Below are positions 1 to 8,342 of a stretch of DNA of 64,000 nt, one piece after another. Position 1 is the first letter of the stretch. Every line of letters begins with the position of its first letter. Under the pieces are notes generated by a model. That model did no database searches. It had not been told where the DNA came from and saw only the letters and a program-made list of their open reading frames with translations. Position numbers and translations under genes: made by a program. Source of the DNA: Bradyrhizobium sp. CCBAU 51765 (lineage in GTDB: Bacteria > Pseudomonadota > Alphaproteobacteria > Rhizobiales > Xanthobacteraceae); contig NZ_CP030038.1 in the NCBI RefSeq assembly GCF_015291725.1, forward strand, positions 5,197,001 to 5,261,000, given 5' to 3'.

Positions 1-712
1 CCCGCAGCGTATCCATCGCGCGCCAGAAACCTTCGTATTTGTAAGCCATAAGCTTTCCGGCTTCGATCAGGCGACTGAATGGTTCAAGCACAAGCTCCTC
101 GCCCTCACGTATGTAGTCGAAGATCTCCTTCCGGAAGATGAAGTAGCCCCCATTTATCCAGATCTCGGACTGCTGACTGGAGCGCAAACGCTTGACGGTG
201 TCTCCGCCGTTGAATTCAGCAAGGTGAAAGTTGAACGGCGGATGCACGGCGATAAAACATCCGACCATCTTGCTCCTCTTGAACCGCTCGATGATTTCGG
301 GCAACGGCGCGTCAGTCAGACCATCACTGTAGTTCGCGAGAAAGATGTCCTCGTTCTCGACGAGCGAGCGCACCGCCATCAAACGCTGACCGATGTTTCG
401 CCAAATGCCGGTGTCGATCAGCGCCACCTGCCAGTCCGGCGGCTGCTCGCCGATGACCTCAACCTTCCTGCCGAAGTTGGAAACGACGCAATCACTGTGA
501 GCCCAACGATCCGAGTTCAGGAAATACTCCTTGATCGCATTGGCCTTGTACCCGAGACACAATACGAAATCGCGGTGACCATACTGACTATAGTATTGCA
601 TGACATGCCACAGCATCGGGTGTTGGCCGACGGGCACCATGGGCTTCGGAATGCTTTCAGAGTATTCCCGGATGCGGGTTCCGAGTCCCCCGCAGAACAA
701 GACAACCTTCAT
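1..712 (-). CDS. rfbF: Glucose-1-phosphate cytidylyltransferase-like nucleotidyltransferase (3' part outside window)
   Basis: The minus-strand reading frame opens with ATG at 712 and runs without a stop to base 1, giving 237 codons of a gene whose end lies outside the window. The N-terminus carries the nucleotidyltransferase loop GGLGTRIREYSESIPKPMV (about residues 8-26), and the last visible residues are FWRAMDTLR, a C-terminal signature of RfbF. Family members make CDP-glucose from CTP and glucose-1-phosphate in the cytoplasm, the entry to CDP-6-deoxy and branched sugars. It diverges from an RmlC-like epimerase and a SAF-domain oxidoreductase, which fits nucleotide-sugar synthesis. The cytidylyl specificity is inferred from overall resemblance; another NDP-sugar pyrophosphorylase remains possible. 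Confidence 0.8.
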   Translation of the reverse strand, partial: MKVVLFCGGLGTRIREYSESIPKPMVPVGQHPMLWHVMQYYSQYGHRDFVLCLGYKANAIKEYFLNSDRWAHSDCVVSNFGRKVEVIGEQPPDWQVALIDTGIWRNIGQRLMAVRSLVENEDIFLANYSDGLTDAPLPEIIERFKRSKMVGCFIAVHPPFNFHLAEFNGGDTVKRLRSSQQSEIWINGGYFIFRKEIFDYIREGEELVLEPFSRLIEAGKLMAYKYEGFWRAMDTLR

Positions 713-954
713 GGCCAGCGCTTCCCATCTTTCCGGTCGACCGTTTCGGTCGCCGCAGATCGCCTAAAGCGGCTATTACGAGCCTCGCGATTTAAATGCA
801 TAAATCAAACTATTCAATGGCGCAGATTTTATATTGCGAGTAGTATTAATCAATATCTTTTTGAAAGCCGTTTTGAGATTTTTCTCTTGTACGCTATTAT
901 CATTGATATTGCATCATATTTGAACGCCGGCCGCACAATTATGGAGGAATCCGG
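713..954. promoter_or_regulatory. AT-rich divergent intergenic region
   Basis: These 242 bases separate the divergent cytidylyltransferase and epimerase genes and are clearly richer in A and T than the coding DNA, especially at 780-930. Promoters for both directions are expected here. A clear GGAGG Shine-Dalgarno lies at 943-947, seven bases before the GTG start of the plus-strand gene. I do not see a convincing palindromic operator. Confidence 0.45.
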
Positions 955-1533
955 GTGATTATAACCGAAACCAAGCTTAAAGGAGCCTACATTATCGATA
1001 TTGAACGGCGCGAGGATTCGCGCGGCTTCTTTGCGCGAGCTTTTTGCCAGAGAGAGTTCAGGGCCCTCGGCCTCAATCCAATCATTGCGCAGGCGAATAT
1101 CGCGTCAAATGTCCGGCGGGGAACCCTACGCGGCATGCACTTCCAGTTTCCGCCGGCCGCGGAGACGAAACTGGTTCGTTGCACGCGGGGCACGATCCTC
1201 GACATCATCGTCGACCTGCGACCGGAAAGCCCGACCTACCTGCAACATGTCGCTGTCGAACTGAACGAGCTCAACCAGCGGGCGCTCTACGTGCCGGAAC
1301 GATTTGCTCACGGCTATCAGACTCTCGTCGACAACACCGATACCAGCTACCAGGTGGGTGAGTTCTATACCCCCGAGGCGGAGAGCGGGCTGATGTACAA
1401 TGATCCCAGGCTCGGGTTGACCTGGCCGCTTCCGGTTTCCGTGATTTCGGAGAAGGATCAGCGCTTTCGCTTACTCAACGAGGTCGAATCCGAACTGAAA
1501 GGGCGGATGGAGCTCGCCGGCATCGAAGGTTGA
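955..1533 (+). CDS. dTDP-4-dehydrorhamnose 3,5-epimerase (RmlC/RfbC)-like protein
   Basis: This 192-residue protein starts at GTG 955, with GGAGG seven bases upstream. It is a cupin-fold sugar 3,5-epimerase: RGFFARAF near residue 23, LRGMHFQ with the catalytic His near 58-64, DIIVDLRPESPTY, and PERFAHGYQTL. True RmlC proteins show the same blocks (GLHFQ, GFAHGF). A more typical rfbC sits in the rhamnose operon at 14.3-14.9 kb, so this copy probably epimerises a different 4-keto sugar, perhaps CDP-linked given the divergent cytidylyltransferase. The gene is followed directly by the oxidoreductase gene and is likely co-transcribed with it. Confidence 0.82.
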   Translation: MIITETKLKGAYIIDIERREDSRGFFARAFCQREFRALGLNPIIAQANIASNVRRGTLRGMHFQFPPAAETKLVRCTRGTILDIIVDLRPESPTYLQHVAVELNELNQRALYVPERFAHGYQTLVDNTDTSYQVGEFYTPEAESGLMYNDPRLGLTWPLPVSVISEKDQRFRLLNEVESELKGRMELAGIEG

Positions 1534-1592
1534 TGCCGACAGCGCGCTGCTCGCAGCCGTTTACCGATCCCCTCCAGTTGAAAGACTCCACG

Positions 1593-2936
1593 ATGATACT
1601 TGTCGATCACGCACTGCAAGCTCGTCATGCAGCCGGAAAGCCAATCCGTGTCGGCCTGCTCGGCTCGGGCTTCATGGCTCAAGGGCTCACCAATCAGATA
1701 AACAACGGTGTTCCCGGAATGCGGGTCGTGGCCATCTACAGCCGAAAGCCCCGGCGCGGGCATGAGGTGTTCGGCTATTCCGGCCAGACCGGCGTGGTTG
1801 ACGTGGACAGCCAGGGGCGGCTCGACAGAGCCATTGCCGCCGGCGTTCCGGCGGTCACCGAGGACGCGTTCCTGCTCGCCAGATCGGACCTGATCGACGT
1901 GATCGTCGACGTGACCGGATCGGTTGAGCTCGGCGCCCAAGTCGCGCTGGAGGCCTTCAAGCATCAGAAGACCGTCGTCCTCATGAACGCGGAGATCGAC
2001 GCTACGATCGGACCGATCCTGCAGGTCTATGCAAAGAAGTACGGCGGCTCCCTGTCCGCATGCGATGGCGACGAGCCCGGCGTGCAGATGAACCTGGTTC
2101 GATGGGTAAAGGGGCTCGGCCTGATCCCGCGCGTTGTCGGCAACATCAAGGGACTACAGGATCCGTATCGCAACCCCACCACGCAGAAGGGATTTGCCGA
2201 GCAATGGGGACAGAACCCGGCCATGGTGACCAGTTTCGCCGACGGATCCAAGATCAGCTTCGAGCAGACGATCGTGGCCAATGCCACCGGCTTCAAGGTG
2301 AGATCACGCGGCATGTCGCGCGGGCTGGAGTATCGCGGCGACGTCATGAAGATCGGCACACTCTACGACATAGACGAAGTCCGCGCCCTGGGCGGAATCA
2401 TCGACTATCTCGTTGGCACACCGCTGACCAAGGTCTACGTGCTGGCCGAGCACACAGATCCGAAGCAACAGAAGTATTTGAACCTGTACAAGATGGGCGA
2501 AGGCCCCCTGTATTCGTTCTTCACACCATATCACCTCGTTCATTTCGAAGTGCCGAACTCGATTGCCCGTGCGTTTCTTTTCAAGGATCTGGTCGCCCCT
2601 CCCATCGCCGGTCCGGTTGTCGAGGTCTGTGCAGTCGCGAAACGTGATTTGGAGGCGGGCGAGGTCCTCGACGACTATGGAATGTACATGACCTATGGCG
2701 AAGCCGTGAACTCCGAGGAAATGAGCCAGATGCAATACCTGCCTGAAGGTCTCGTAGAGGGCTGCAGGTTGCGGCACGCAGTCAAGAAGGATGCAGTCCT
2801 CACCTACGCGGATGTCGATCTGCCGCCGGGCCGCCTGGCCGACAAGCTGCGCGCAGAACAATACAAGCACTTCAACGGACACAGCTGGCTTGAGCAACGG
2901 ATCACCCGGGACGCCTCGTTCGCTCTCACGGTGTGA
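1593..2936 (+). CDS. NAD(P)-dependent oxidoreductase with C-terminal SAF domain (COG4091 type)
   Basis: The Rossmann motif GLLGSGFMAQG is near the N-terminus and a SAF-like domain lies around residues 330-420 (VCAVAKRDLEAGEVLDD). Proteins of this architecture are called predicted homoserine dehydrogenases, but the real reaction is usually unknown. The frame is open from TTG 1530, overlapping the previous stop, and ATG 1533 is also possible. ATG 1593 (MILVDHALQAR) is preferred because it places the usual family N-terminus first and gives 447 residues. Its position behind an RmlC-like epimerase suggests a job on a nucleotide sugar or its precursor. That is inference; the dinucleotide-binding domain itself is clear. 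Confidence 0.75.
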   Translation: MILVDHALQARHAAGKPIRVGLLGSGFMAQGLTNQINNGVPGMRVVAIYSRKPRRGHEVFGYSGQTGVVDVDSQGRLDRAIAAGVPAVTEDAFLLARSDLIDVIVDVTGSVELGAQVALEAFKHQKTVVLMNAEIDATIGPILQVYAKKYGGSLSACDGDEPGVQMNLVRWVKGLGLIPRVVGNIKGLQDPYRNPTTQKGFAEQWGQNPAMVTSFADGSKISFEQTIVANATGFKVRSRGMSRGLEYRGDVMKIGTLYDIDEVRALGGIIDYLVGTPLTKVYVLAEHTDPKQQKYLNLYKMGEGPLYSFFTPYHLVHFEVPNSIARAFLFKDLVAPPIAGPVVEVCAVAKRDLEAGEVLDDYGMYMTYGEAVNSEEMSQMQYLPEGLVEGCRLRHAVKKDAVLTYADVDLPPGRLADKLRAEQYKHFNGHSWLEQRITRDASFALTV

Positions 2937-3483
2937 AGAGCTGGATGATGACCACATTCGCCGAGCCGTGCGACGCGGGACTGCATACGCACCGCGAGGA
3001 GATCCGCTCGCCCGCCCTACCCGTTGGTCCTGAGCGACCTGGTCTCTCCATGAATGTTCATTGCGCCCCCTCGCCTGAGGCGATCGGCGGCTGCATCCAA
3101 GCCACGGCGCGTCGTCCCATCTCGATCCCGGCCAGTTCAATGTGCCGATACCTGAGTTCAGAGACCATCATCGTGGCAGGTATGCTCGGGCATGAAAGCA
3201 GCAACATCTCTGGAGCAGCCCCAGAGATCGAGTAGGAGCGCGCGCCAGAATTTTGCACCAGGGGGTTTGTGAGCGCGCGCGCAGGTCAGTCGGCTCACAA
3301 TTCCTGCCACGAAGTCGCCGGTTGCGAGCCGCAGGGCTCCGGGGCCCGCCGCGCCTGCCGAAGCTCAGCCCGAATCCGGCCAGCCAGCGCGCGCCTGCCT
3401 CAGCGAGACCGCAGGGCGCAACCGCAGCATGAGCGCGCCGACCTCCCGCTCACCGGCTTTTCGTCGCCAGGGAGCCTGGCCAC
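2937..3483. other. Gene-free convergent interval
   Basis: This 547-base stretch lies between two convergent genes. Short open frames are present but none resembles a known family, and their composition is mixed. Two GAGCGCGCGC-type tracts sit at about 3236-3250 and 3271-3283. I see no clear terminator with a T-tract and no insertion-sequence remnant. Confidence 0.4.
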
Positions 3484-4536
3484 TCACGACACCGCTGCAA
3501 GCTGCAATCTCGAGTGGCGCAAATCGCCACCGAGAATTCTCTCCGCCAGCAGCTTCCGAAGATGGCCGATTCGTTGATATCGTGGCCCTTCGAACTCCTC
3601 CAAAGTCAGCTTTGACGAACGATAGACCCTGTAGAGCTGTTCGGCGCCCATTCGCGCGTCCCAGCGCGGCTGGAATCCCGGCAGCTTGCGCCGGATCTTT
3701 TCGAAGCTCACTCGGTAGGACCGCTCATCTGGGCTCGCATCCTTCGCAAACTCCACCGTGGAATTCGGCACCACACTCGCGACGATCTCGGCTAGATCCC
3801 GAATTCGATAATTGTGAGCAGTCTGGCCGACATTGAATGCCTCATTGAAAACGGATTCGGCTGGCGCCTCCAGTGCGGCAATGAAAGCTCGCGAAATGTC
3901 CTCGATGTGGACAATCGGCCGCCAGGGCGAGCCATCCGATTTGAGGTGAATTCGTCCTGTCGTGAACGCCCATGCGACCAGGTTGTTCAGGACAATGTCG
4001 AAGCGCAGTCGCGGCGAGACTCCGTATGCCGTCGCCGGCCTCAGATACACCGGGCAGAACCCGTTACCGGCCAACGCCGAAATATCGCGTTCGGAGGCAA
4101 CCTTGGATTCTCCGTAGGCCGTTACCGGATTGAGCGCGGCTGTCTCATCGATCATTTCCTCGCCGGCTTTTCCATAATTGCTGCAGGACGAGGCAAACAC
4201 AAATCGACCTACGCCGGCGTGTTTCGCAATCGAGGCCATCCGAACGCTTGCGCGATGATTGATCTCATCCGTCAGTTCCGGCCTCAGATTGCCGAGCGGA
4301 TCGTTGGAGAGCGCGGCGAGATGCAGCACTGCGTCGAAGCCAACGAGATCCGCAACCTCCGCGTCTCTGACGTCCTTCCGGATGATCGGGACGTCGAGAA
4401 TGCTACCGCCGGCGGCATATGTACACCGCGAGTAGATGTCGCTGTCCATTCCAGTCACCTCGTGACCGGCACCCACCAGCAACGGCGTCAAGACCGTGCC
4501 GATGTAGCCAAGATGACCTGTTACAAGAACTCGCAT
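3484..4536 (-). CDS. NAD-dependent epimerase/dehydratase (extended SDR)
   Basis: This 350-residue cytoplasmic sugar-nucleotide enzyme has the NAD-binding motif TGHLGYIG right after the start and the catalytic YxxxK in YGESK. ATG 4536 is chosen because GGAGA lies about seven bases upstream; in-frame ATG 4542 and GTG 4554 are alternatives. The family acts as UDP/CDP/dTDP-sugar 4-epimerase, dehydratase or reductase; substrate cannot be read from sequence. A second SDR gene lies 188 bases upstream on the same strand, so the two may share a transcript. Confidence 0.85.
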   Translation of the reverse strand: MRVLVTGHLGYIGTVLTPLLVGAGHEVTGMDSDIYSRCTYAAGGSILDVPIIRKDVRDAEVADLVGFDAVLHLAALSNDPLGNLRPELTDEINHRASVRMASIAKHAGVGRFVFASSCSNYGKAGEEMIDETAALNPVTAYGESKVASERDISALAGNGFCPVYLRPATAYGVSPRLRFDIVLNNLVAWAFTTGRIHLKSDGSPWRPIVHIEDISRAFIAALEAPAESVFNEAFNVGQTAHNYRIRDLAEIVASVVPNSTVEFAKDASPDERSYRVSFEKIRRKLPGFQPRWDARMGAEQLYRVYRSSKLTLEEFEGPRYQRIGHLRKLLAERILGGDLRHSRLQLAAVS

Positions 4537-4724
4537 TGCCATTCTCCATCGCACTCAGTTTCATGGACGAAACATTGTCCGGCTGCCGTGTTTCGGCAGC
4601 GTCCTCTCAATTCCGACCCCTCGCCCTATCGAAGGACCGCCTCGAGCACTCAAGGTGCGGTGCCGGGACGGCTGCTCGCACAGCTTCGGCTTCTTCGCGG
4701 GAACTTGTGACCCAGAAAGGGAAG

Positions 4725-5726
4725 TCATGAAGCCAGAGCCTGTCGTTGCCGCGTGGTCGCATGCCCTCGTTCGGAGCGCCACCACTTCACGAACTCCGTC
4801 AGTCCGAGCTCGAGCGGCACTGTGGCCTGGAAACCCAACAGACGTTCCGCTTTCCCTGTCGACGCCACTCGGCGCGGGACCGGGTTGATCGAGTGCTCAG
4901 GCGCGATGTGTGGGAGCACGCCGTCGTGGCCCATCACGGAAGCCAGGGCCGAAGCGAGCTGCACAAGGCTTGTTTCAATGCCGCTCCCAATGTTGAACAC
5001 CTCGTCGCTGACCTTTGCCTTCCCAGCAAGGATGGTTGCGCGTGCCGCGTCGCGGACATGAACCAAGTCCAGGGTCTGCTGGTCGTGCGCAACTATCACC
5101 GGCGGCGTTCCAGCCTCTACTTGCTCTATCCAGCGGATCAACATCTCGGCATATCGATCGTGTACGTCCATTCGGCTGCCATACACGTCAAAGTATCTCA
5201 AAGCGATATAGTCGAGCCCGTGCATATCGTTATAGGCGCGGAGCAAGCCTTCATTGCAGAGCTTCGCTGTTCCACAGACCGTACGGTTTCCGTAGGGGCT
5301 CTGATGCTCCGTTGTCGGAAATTCCTCCGCCGCGCCGTAAACCGAAGCCGAAGACGCGGCGACGAACTTCTCGACGTCATACTTCACGCAAAGTTCGAGC
5401 AGTTCGAAGGTGCCGTTCACCATGACTTCCATGGCAAGACGCGGTTCGGCCAAACAATGGTCACTGCACGGTGCGGCGTGGTGAAAGATGATGTTGGCCC
5501 CCTTTACCAGAGCTTCCACCAACCTGATGTCGCGCAAGTCGCCACGGACCAATCGCACCGGTCCTCGATTGAGCGACTTCCTGAGATTCTCCGGTCGGCC
5601 GGTCATCATATTGTCGAGCGCGACGATCTCGATGCAGCCTTCGTCGCACAACAAGTCGACGATATGCGACCCGATGAATCCGGCACCTCCGGTAACGAGA
5701 ACGCGCTTGCCCTTGAGATCCATCAT
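4725..5726 (-). CDS. NAD-dependent sugar epimerase, catalytic Tyr replaced by Cys
   Basis: This extended SDR carries the NAD motif TGGAGFIG and the C-terminal block LRYFDVYGSRMD. Where relatives have RT(I/L)YGAAK, this protein reads RTVCGTAK: the catalytic Tyr of YxxxK is Cys (codon TGT, minus strand, 5276-5274). The Lys is kept. ATG 5726 follows GGGAG at good spacing; ATG 5759 and 5723 are in frame. The rest of the protein is intact (333 residues), so this is either an inactivated enzyme or one using another acid/base. It is probably part of the polysaccharide gene set with its SDR neighbour. Confidence 0.82.
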   Translation of the reverse strand: MMDLKGKRVLVTGGAGFIGSHIVDLLCDEGCIEIVALDNMMTGRPENLRKSLNRGPVRLVRGDLRDIRLVEALVKGANIIFHHAAPCSDHCLAEPRLAMEVMVNGTFELLELCVKYDVEKFVAASSASVYGAAEEFPTTEHQSPYGNRTVCGTAKLCNEGLLRAYNDMHGLDYIALRYFDVYGSRMDVHDRYAEMLIRWIEQVEAGTPPVIVAHDQQTLDLVHVRDAARATILAGKAKVSDEVFNIGSGIETSLVQLASALASVMGHDGVLPHIAPEHSINPVPRRVASTGKAERLLGFQATVPLELGLTEFVKWWRSERGHATTRQRQALAS

Positions 5727-5742
5727 GACCGCTCTCCCGGTT

Positions 5743-5925
5743 CTAGGCTGATCGGCCATATCGAGGCATCACGTCCTGAAATGCCGCGATCGCAGAGCGC
5801 TGCTCGAAAGCGCCTGCTTCAGGCTCCGATGCAGACTGCTCGTCCCGGATGGCACGCGCGGTCGCAACGTCGATTTGCGCTCCCACCGTCTGGGTTTTCA
5901 CCTTCAAGTCCAAGAAAGGTATCAA
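5743..5925 (-). pseudogene. Possible 5' remnant of a DegT/DnrJ/EryC1 aminotransferase gene
   Basis: A 60-codon frame starting at TTG 5925 begins IPFLDLKVKTQ and continues VGAQIDVATARAI. This resembles the N-terminus of PLP-dependent sugar aminotransferases (IPFLDLKAQ...I..EIDAAI.R.). The remaining residues (to 5743) match nothing I recognise and there is no room for the other roughly 340 residues. It lies between wecC and an epimerase gene on the same strand, where an aminotransferase would make sense. The similarity is short, so chance is possible. Confidence 0.35.
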
Positions 5926-5959
5926 ATCGGCAACCCCGCTTCCAAAGGGTCCGGCAGCT

Positions 5960-7225
5960 TCACGTCCGCGCAGGCATATCTTGCCATATACCCCGAGTGT
6001 CGATGACGTCGAGATGTCGGCGTTCGGCCAGCGGAACCATCTTGAATTCGTCGTGATCGACCAGGAGAAGGGCGATCTCGCACGTGCGCAGCGCTTCGTC
6101 TATGTTCAAGAAGCCGCGCCGGTAGTCCGCAAGTTCCGGCGGCAACCGCCTTAGATTCGGCTCGACGAACTTGATACGCTCCCCGTACTTCTTCGCGAGA
6201 TGCAGTGCGATCTCCATCGCAGGGCTTTCGCGCAGATCGTCGACATTAGCTTTGAATGTCAGCCCGCAGCAAGCCACGCTGGCGTATGGATGATCGTCGA
6301 TCAGGGCCTCGGCGCGCTCAATAATGCTTTCCGTCTTTGCAATGTTGACCTCGCGGCTCGCCCGCATGAGACGCGCCAGGTCCGGCGCCGAGTCGATAAT
6401 GAACCACGGATCGACGGCGATGCAATGACCGCCCACACCTGGTCCCGGACGCAACACGGTCACGCGTGGATGACGGTTGGCGATATCGATGACCTCCCAG
6501 ACATTGATGTCGAACCTGTCGCAGATCAATGAGAGCTCATTGGCAAATGCAATGTTGGTGTCCCGGAACGCGTTCTCCGTGAGCTTGACCAACTCGGCCG
6601 TGCGCGCAGTGGTTGCAACGCAAGCCCCCCGAACGAACATCTTGTAGAAGCGCTGAGCCCGACGAGTGCAGGCAGGGGTCACTCCCCCGATGCATCGGTC
6701 ATTGTTGATGAGTTCACTCAAGATCCGCCCGGGCAATACGCGCTCCGGACAATAAGCGACGTAGACGGCACCATCCTCATGACCGTTGACACCAATTCTC
6801 AGATCGGGCCTGTGTTCGCTGATCCGCCTGGCGATTCCTTCAGTGGTTCCGATCGGCGAGGTCGATTCGAGAATGACGAGGTTACCCGGTTGAAGCAGAT
6901 TCAGTATGGTCTCGACCGCGGCATTCACGTTCGACAGATCCGGACGATTGCTTTCGTCGATCGGTGTGGGCACCGCGATGATGAAGACGTCGGCGGGTTG
7001 CGGTTCACTTGATGTCGTCAACGCCCCGCTCGACACCACTTTGGAAACGAGACCATCGAGGTCTGGCTCTGAAATGTGAATGGCTCCCGAGCCGACCGTC
7101 CTGACCACATAGTCCTTTGTGTCTACCCCGACCACCTGGAGGCCGCGGCTGGCTATCAGCGCGGCCGTCGGCAAACCGATGTAGCCAAGTCCGACGACGG
7201 TAACTTTCTGGAATTCAGGCATCAA
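5960..7225 (-). CDS. wecC: UDP-N-acetyl-D-mannosaminuronate dehydrogenase
   Basis: This 421-residue protein belongs to the UDP-glucose/GDP-mannose dehydrogenase family. It has an N-terminal NAD motif (VVGLGYIGLPTA), AYCPERVLPG, and the active-site block GPGVGGHCIAVDPW with the catalytic Cys near residue 272. PERVLPG and GGHCIAVDPW favour the WecC branch, which oxidises UDP-ManNAc to UDP-ManNAcA using two NAD+. Its start overlaps the end of wecB by 11 bases, so the two are translationally linked. With the WecG homologue upstream, the three genes can make and transfer ManNAcA. Confidence 0.9.
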   Translation of the reverse strand: MMPEFQKVTVVGLGYIGLPTAALIASRGLQVVGVDTKDYVVRTVGSGAIHISEPDLDGLVSKVVSSGALTTSSEPQPADVFIIAVPTPIDESNRPDLSNVNAAVETILNLLQPGNLVILESTSPIGTTEGIARRISEHRPDLRIGVNGHEDGAVYVAYCPERVLPGRILSELINNDRCIGGVTPACTRRAQRFYKMFVRGACVATTARTAELVKLTENAFRDTNIAFANELSLICDRFDINVWEVIDIANRHPRVTVLRPGPGVGGHCIAVDPWFIIDSAPDLARLMRASREVNIAKTESIIERAEALIDDHPYASVACCGLTFKANVDDLRESPAMEIALHLAKKYGERIKFVEPNLRRLPPELADYRRGFLNIDEALRTCEIALLLVDHDEFKMVPLAERRHLDVIDTRGIWQDMPART

Positions 7226-8339
7226 GAAGCACCTTCACGATCCGCTCGCTCGCCCGCCCGTCGCCGAAGGGATTGTGGGAGCGAGCCATAGCCGAATAGG
7301 TCTCATCATCATCAAGAAGACGAAATGTTTCGTGGACGATCCTGTCGTAGTTCGCTCCGACCAATCGTGCGGTCCCGGCTTCGACGCCCTCTGGACGCTC
7401 CGTCGTCTCGCGCATCACGAGGACGGGCTTTCCGAACGTCGGCGCCTCCTCTTGCACGCCTCCCGAGTCGGTCAGCACCAGATACGACAGCGACAGCAGG
7501 CTGACGAAATCGGTGTACTCCTGGGGCGAAATGAGTGCGACGCGCGGATGATCGGCGAGCCGGCTCGCAAACACGTCGCGAACGTTCGGGTTCGGATGAA
7601 CCGGAAGTACGACGGCAACGTCCTCCCTGCTCAGGATCGTCTCAAGTGCATTGACGACGTTGAAAACTCCCCCGCCGAAATTCTCGCGGCGATGGCAAGT
7701 GACCAGGATGATGCGGCGGTTGCCGTGGCGCTTCTTGATTCCGTCCCATCGGGACGAGAGCTGCGGATCGGCCTCGACCATGGCCTTCGCGAGGATTAGC
7801 GCGTCGACGACAGTATTTCCGGTAACGTGAATGCGATCCTTGGAGACGTTCTCCGCCCGCAGCGCTCTCGCCGCCCGCTCGGTCGGCGCGAAATGCTGAT
7901 CGGCGATCGAACCGACAATCTTGCGGTTCACCTCCTCCGGCCAGGGCGCGAAGATATCTCCACTTCGCAGTCCCGCCTCGACGTGCGAGACCGGAATGCG
8001 GTGATAGTACGACGCCAGTGCACCTGCCATGGCCGTCGCAGTGTCACCCTGGACAATCACTCTGGTGGGCTTCACCCTCTCTAGAACTTCTCCGATCTGC
8101 GCTAATAGCCGGCCGGTCAGATTATCGAGCGTCTGATTCACCGTCATGACGTCGAGATCGAAATCCGGGACCACCTTGGCCACCTTTAGGACCTGGTCGA
8201 GCAGCTCCCTGTGCTGCGCCGTCGCGCAGACCGTGAGGGCGATGCCCTTGTTCGCTTCCGCCTTGAGCCGGTTGATCACCGGAAACAGCTTGATCGCTTC
8301 AGGCCTGGTTCCCAACAGGATGAGAAAATGCTTCCGCAC
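7215..8339 (-). CDS. wecB: UDP-N-acetylglucosamine 2-epimerase (non-hydrolysing)
   Basis: This 374-residue GT-B-fold epimerase begins with the family hallmark GTRPEAIKL and has QGDTATAMAG, SHVEAGLRSGD, PHP-type VLPVHPNPNVRD and TDSGGVQEEAP. It interconverts UDP-GlcNAc and UDP-ManNAc in the cytoplasm and feeds WecC, whose gene overlaps its 3' end. Three bases separate it from the upstream wecG-like gene, so all three are one operon. Length matches the family (about 375). Confidence 0.92.
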   Translation of the reverse strand: MRKHFLILLGTRPEAIKLFPVINRLKAEANKGIALTVCATAQHRELLDQVLKVAKVVPDFDLDVMTVNQTLDNLTGRLLAQIGEVLERVKPTRVIVQGDTATAMAGALASYYHRIPVSHVEAGLRSGDIFAPWPEEVNRKIVGSIADQHFAPTERAARALRAENVSKDRIHVTGNTVVDALILAKAMVEADPQLSSRWDGIKKRHGNRRIILVTCHRRENFGGGVFNVVNALETILSREDVAVVLPVHPNPNVRDVFASRLADHPRVALISPQEYTDFVSLLSLSYLVLTDSGGVQEEAPTFGKPVLVMRETTERPEGVEAGTARLVGANYDRIVHETFRLLDDDETYSAMARSHNPFGDGRASERIVKVLLDA

Positions 8340-8342
8340 GTC

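Noticed and set aside
2945..3235. A short frame starting MMTTFAEPCDAG right after the SAF oxidoreductase gene
   Set aside because: The first residues faintly recall sugar methyltransferases, but nothing after them does. Too weak to call even a remnant.
4746..6056. A 436-codon plus-strand frame
   Set aside because: It lies opposite the epimerase gene, has no family motifs, and the minus-strand protein is clear.
7215..7225. Possible frameshift between wecB and wecC
   Set aside because: The 11-base overlap is a normal coupled junction; both proteins are complete.
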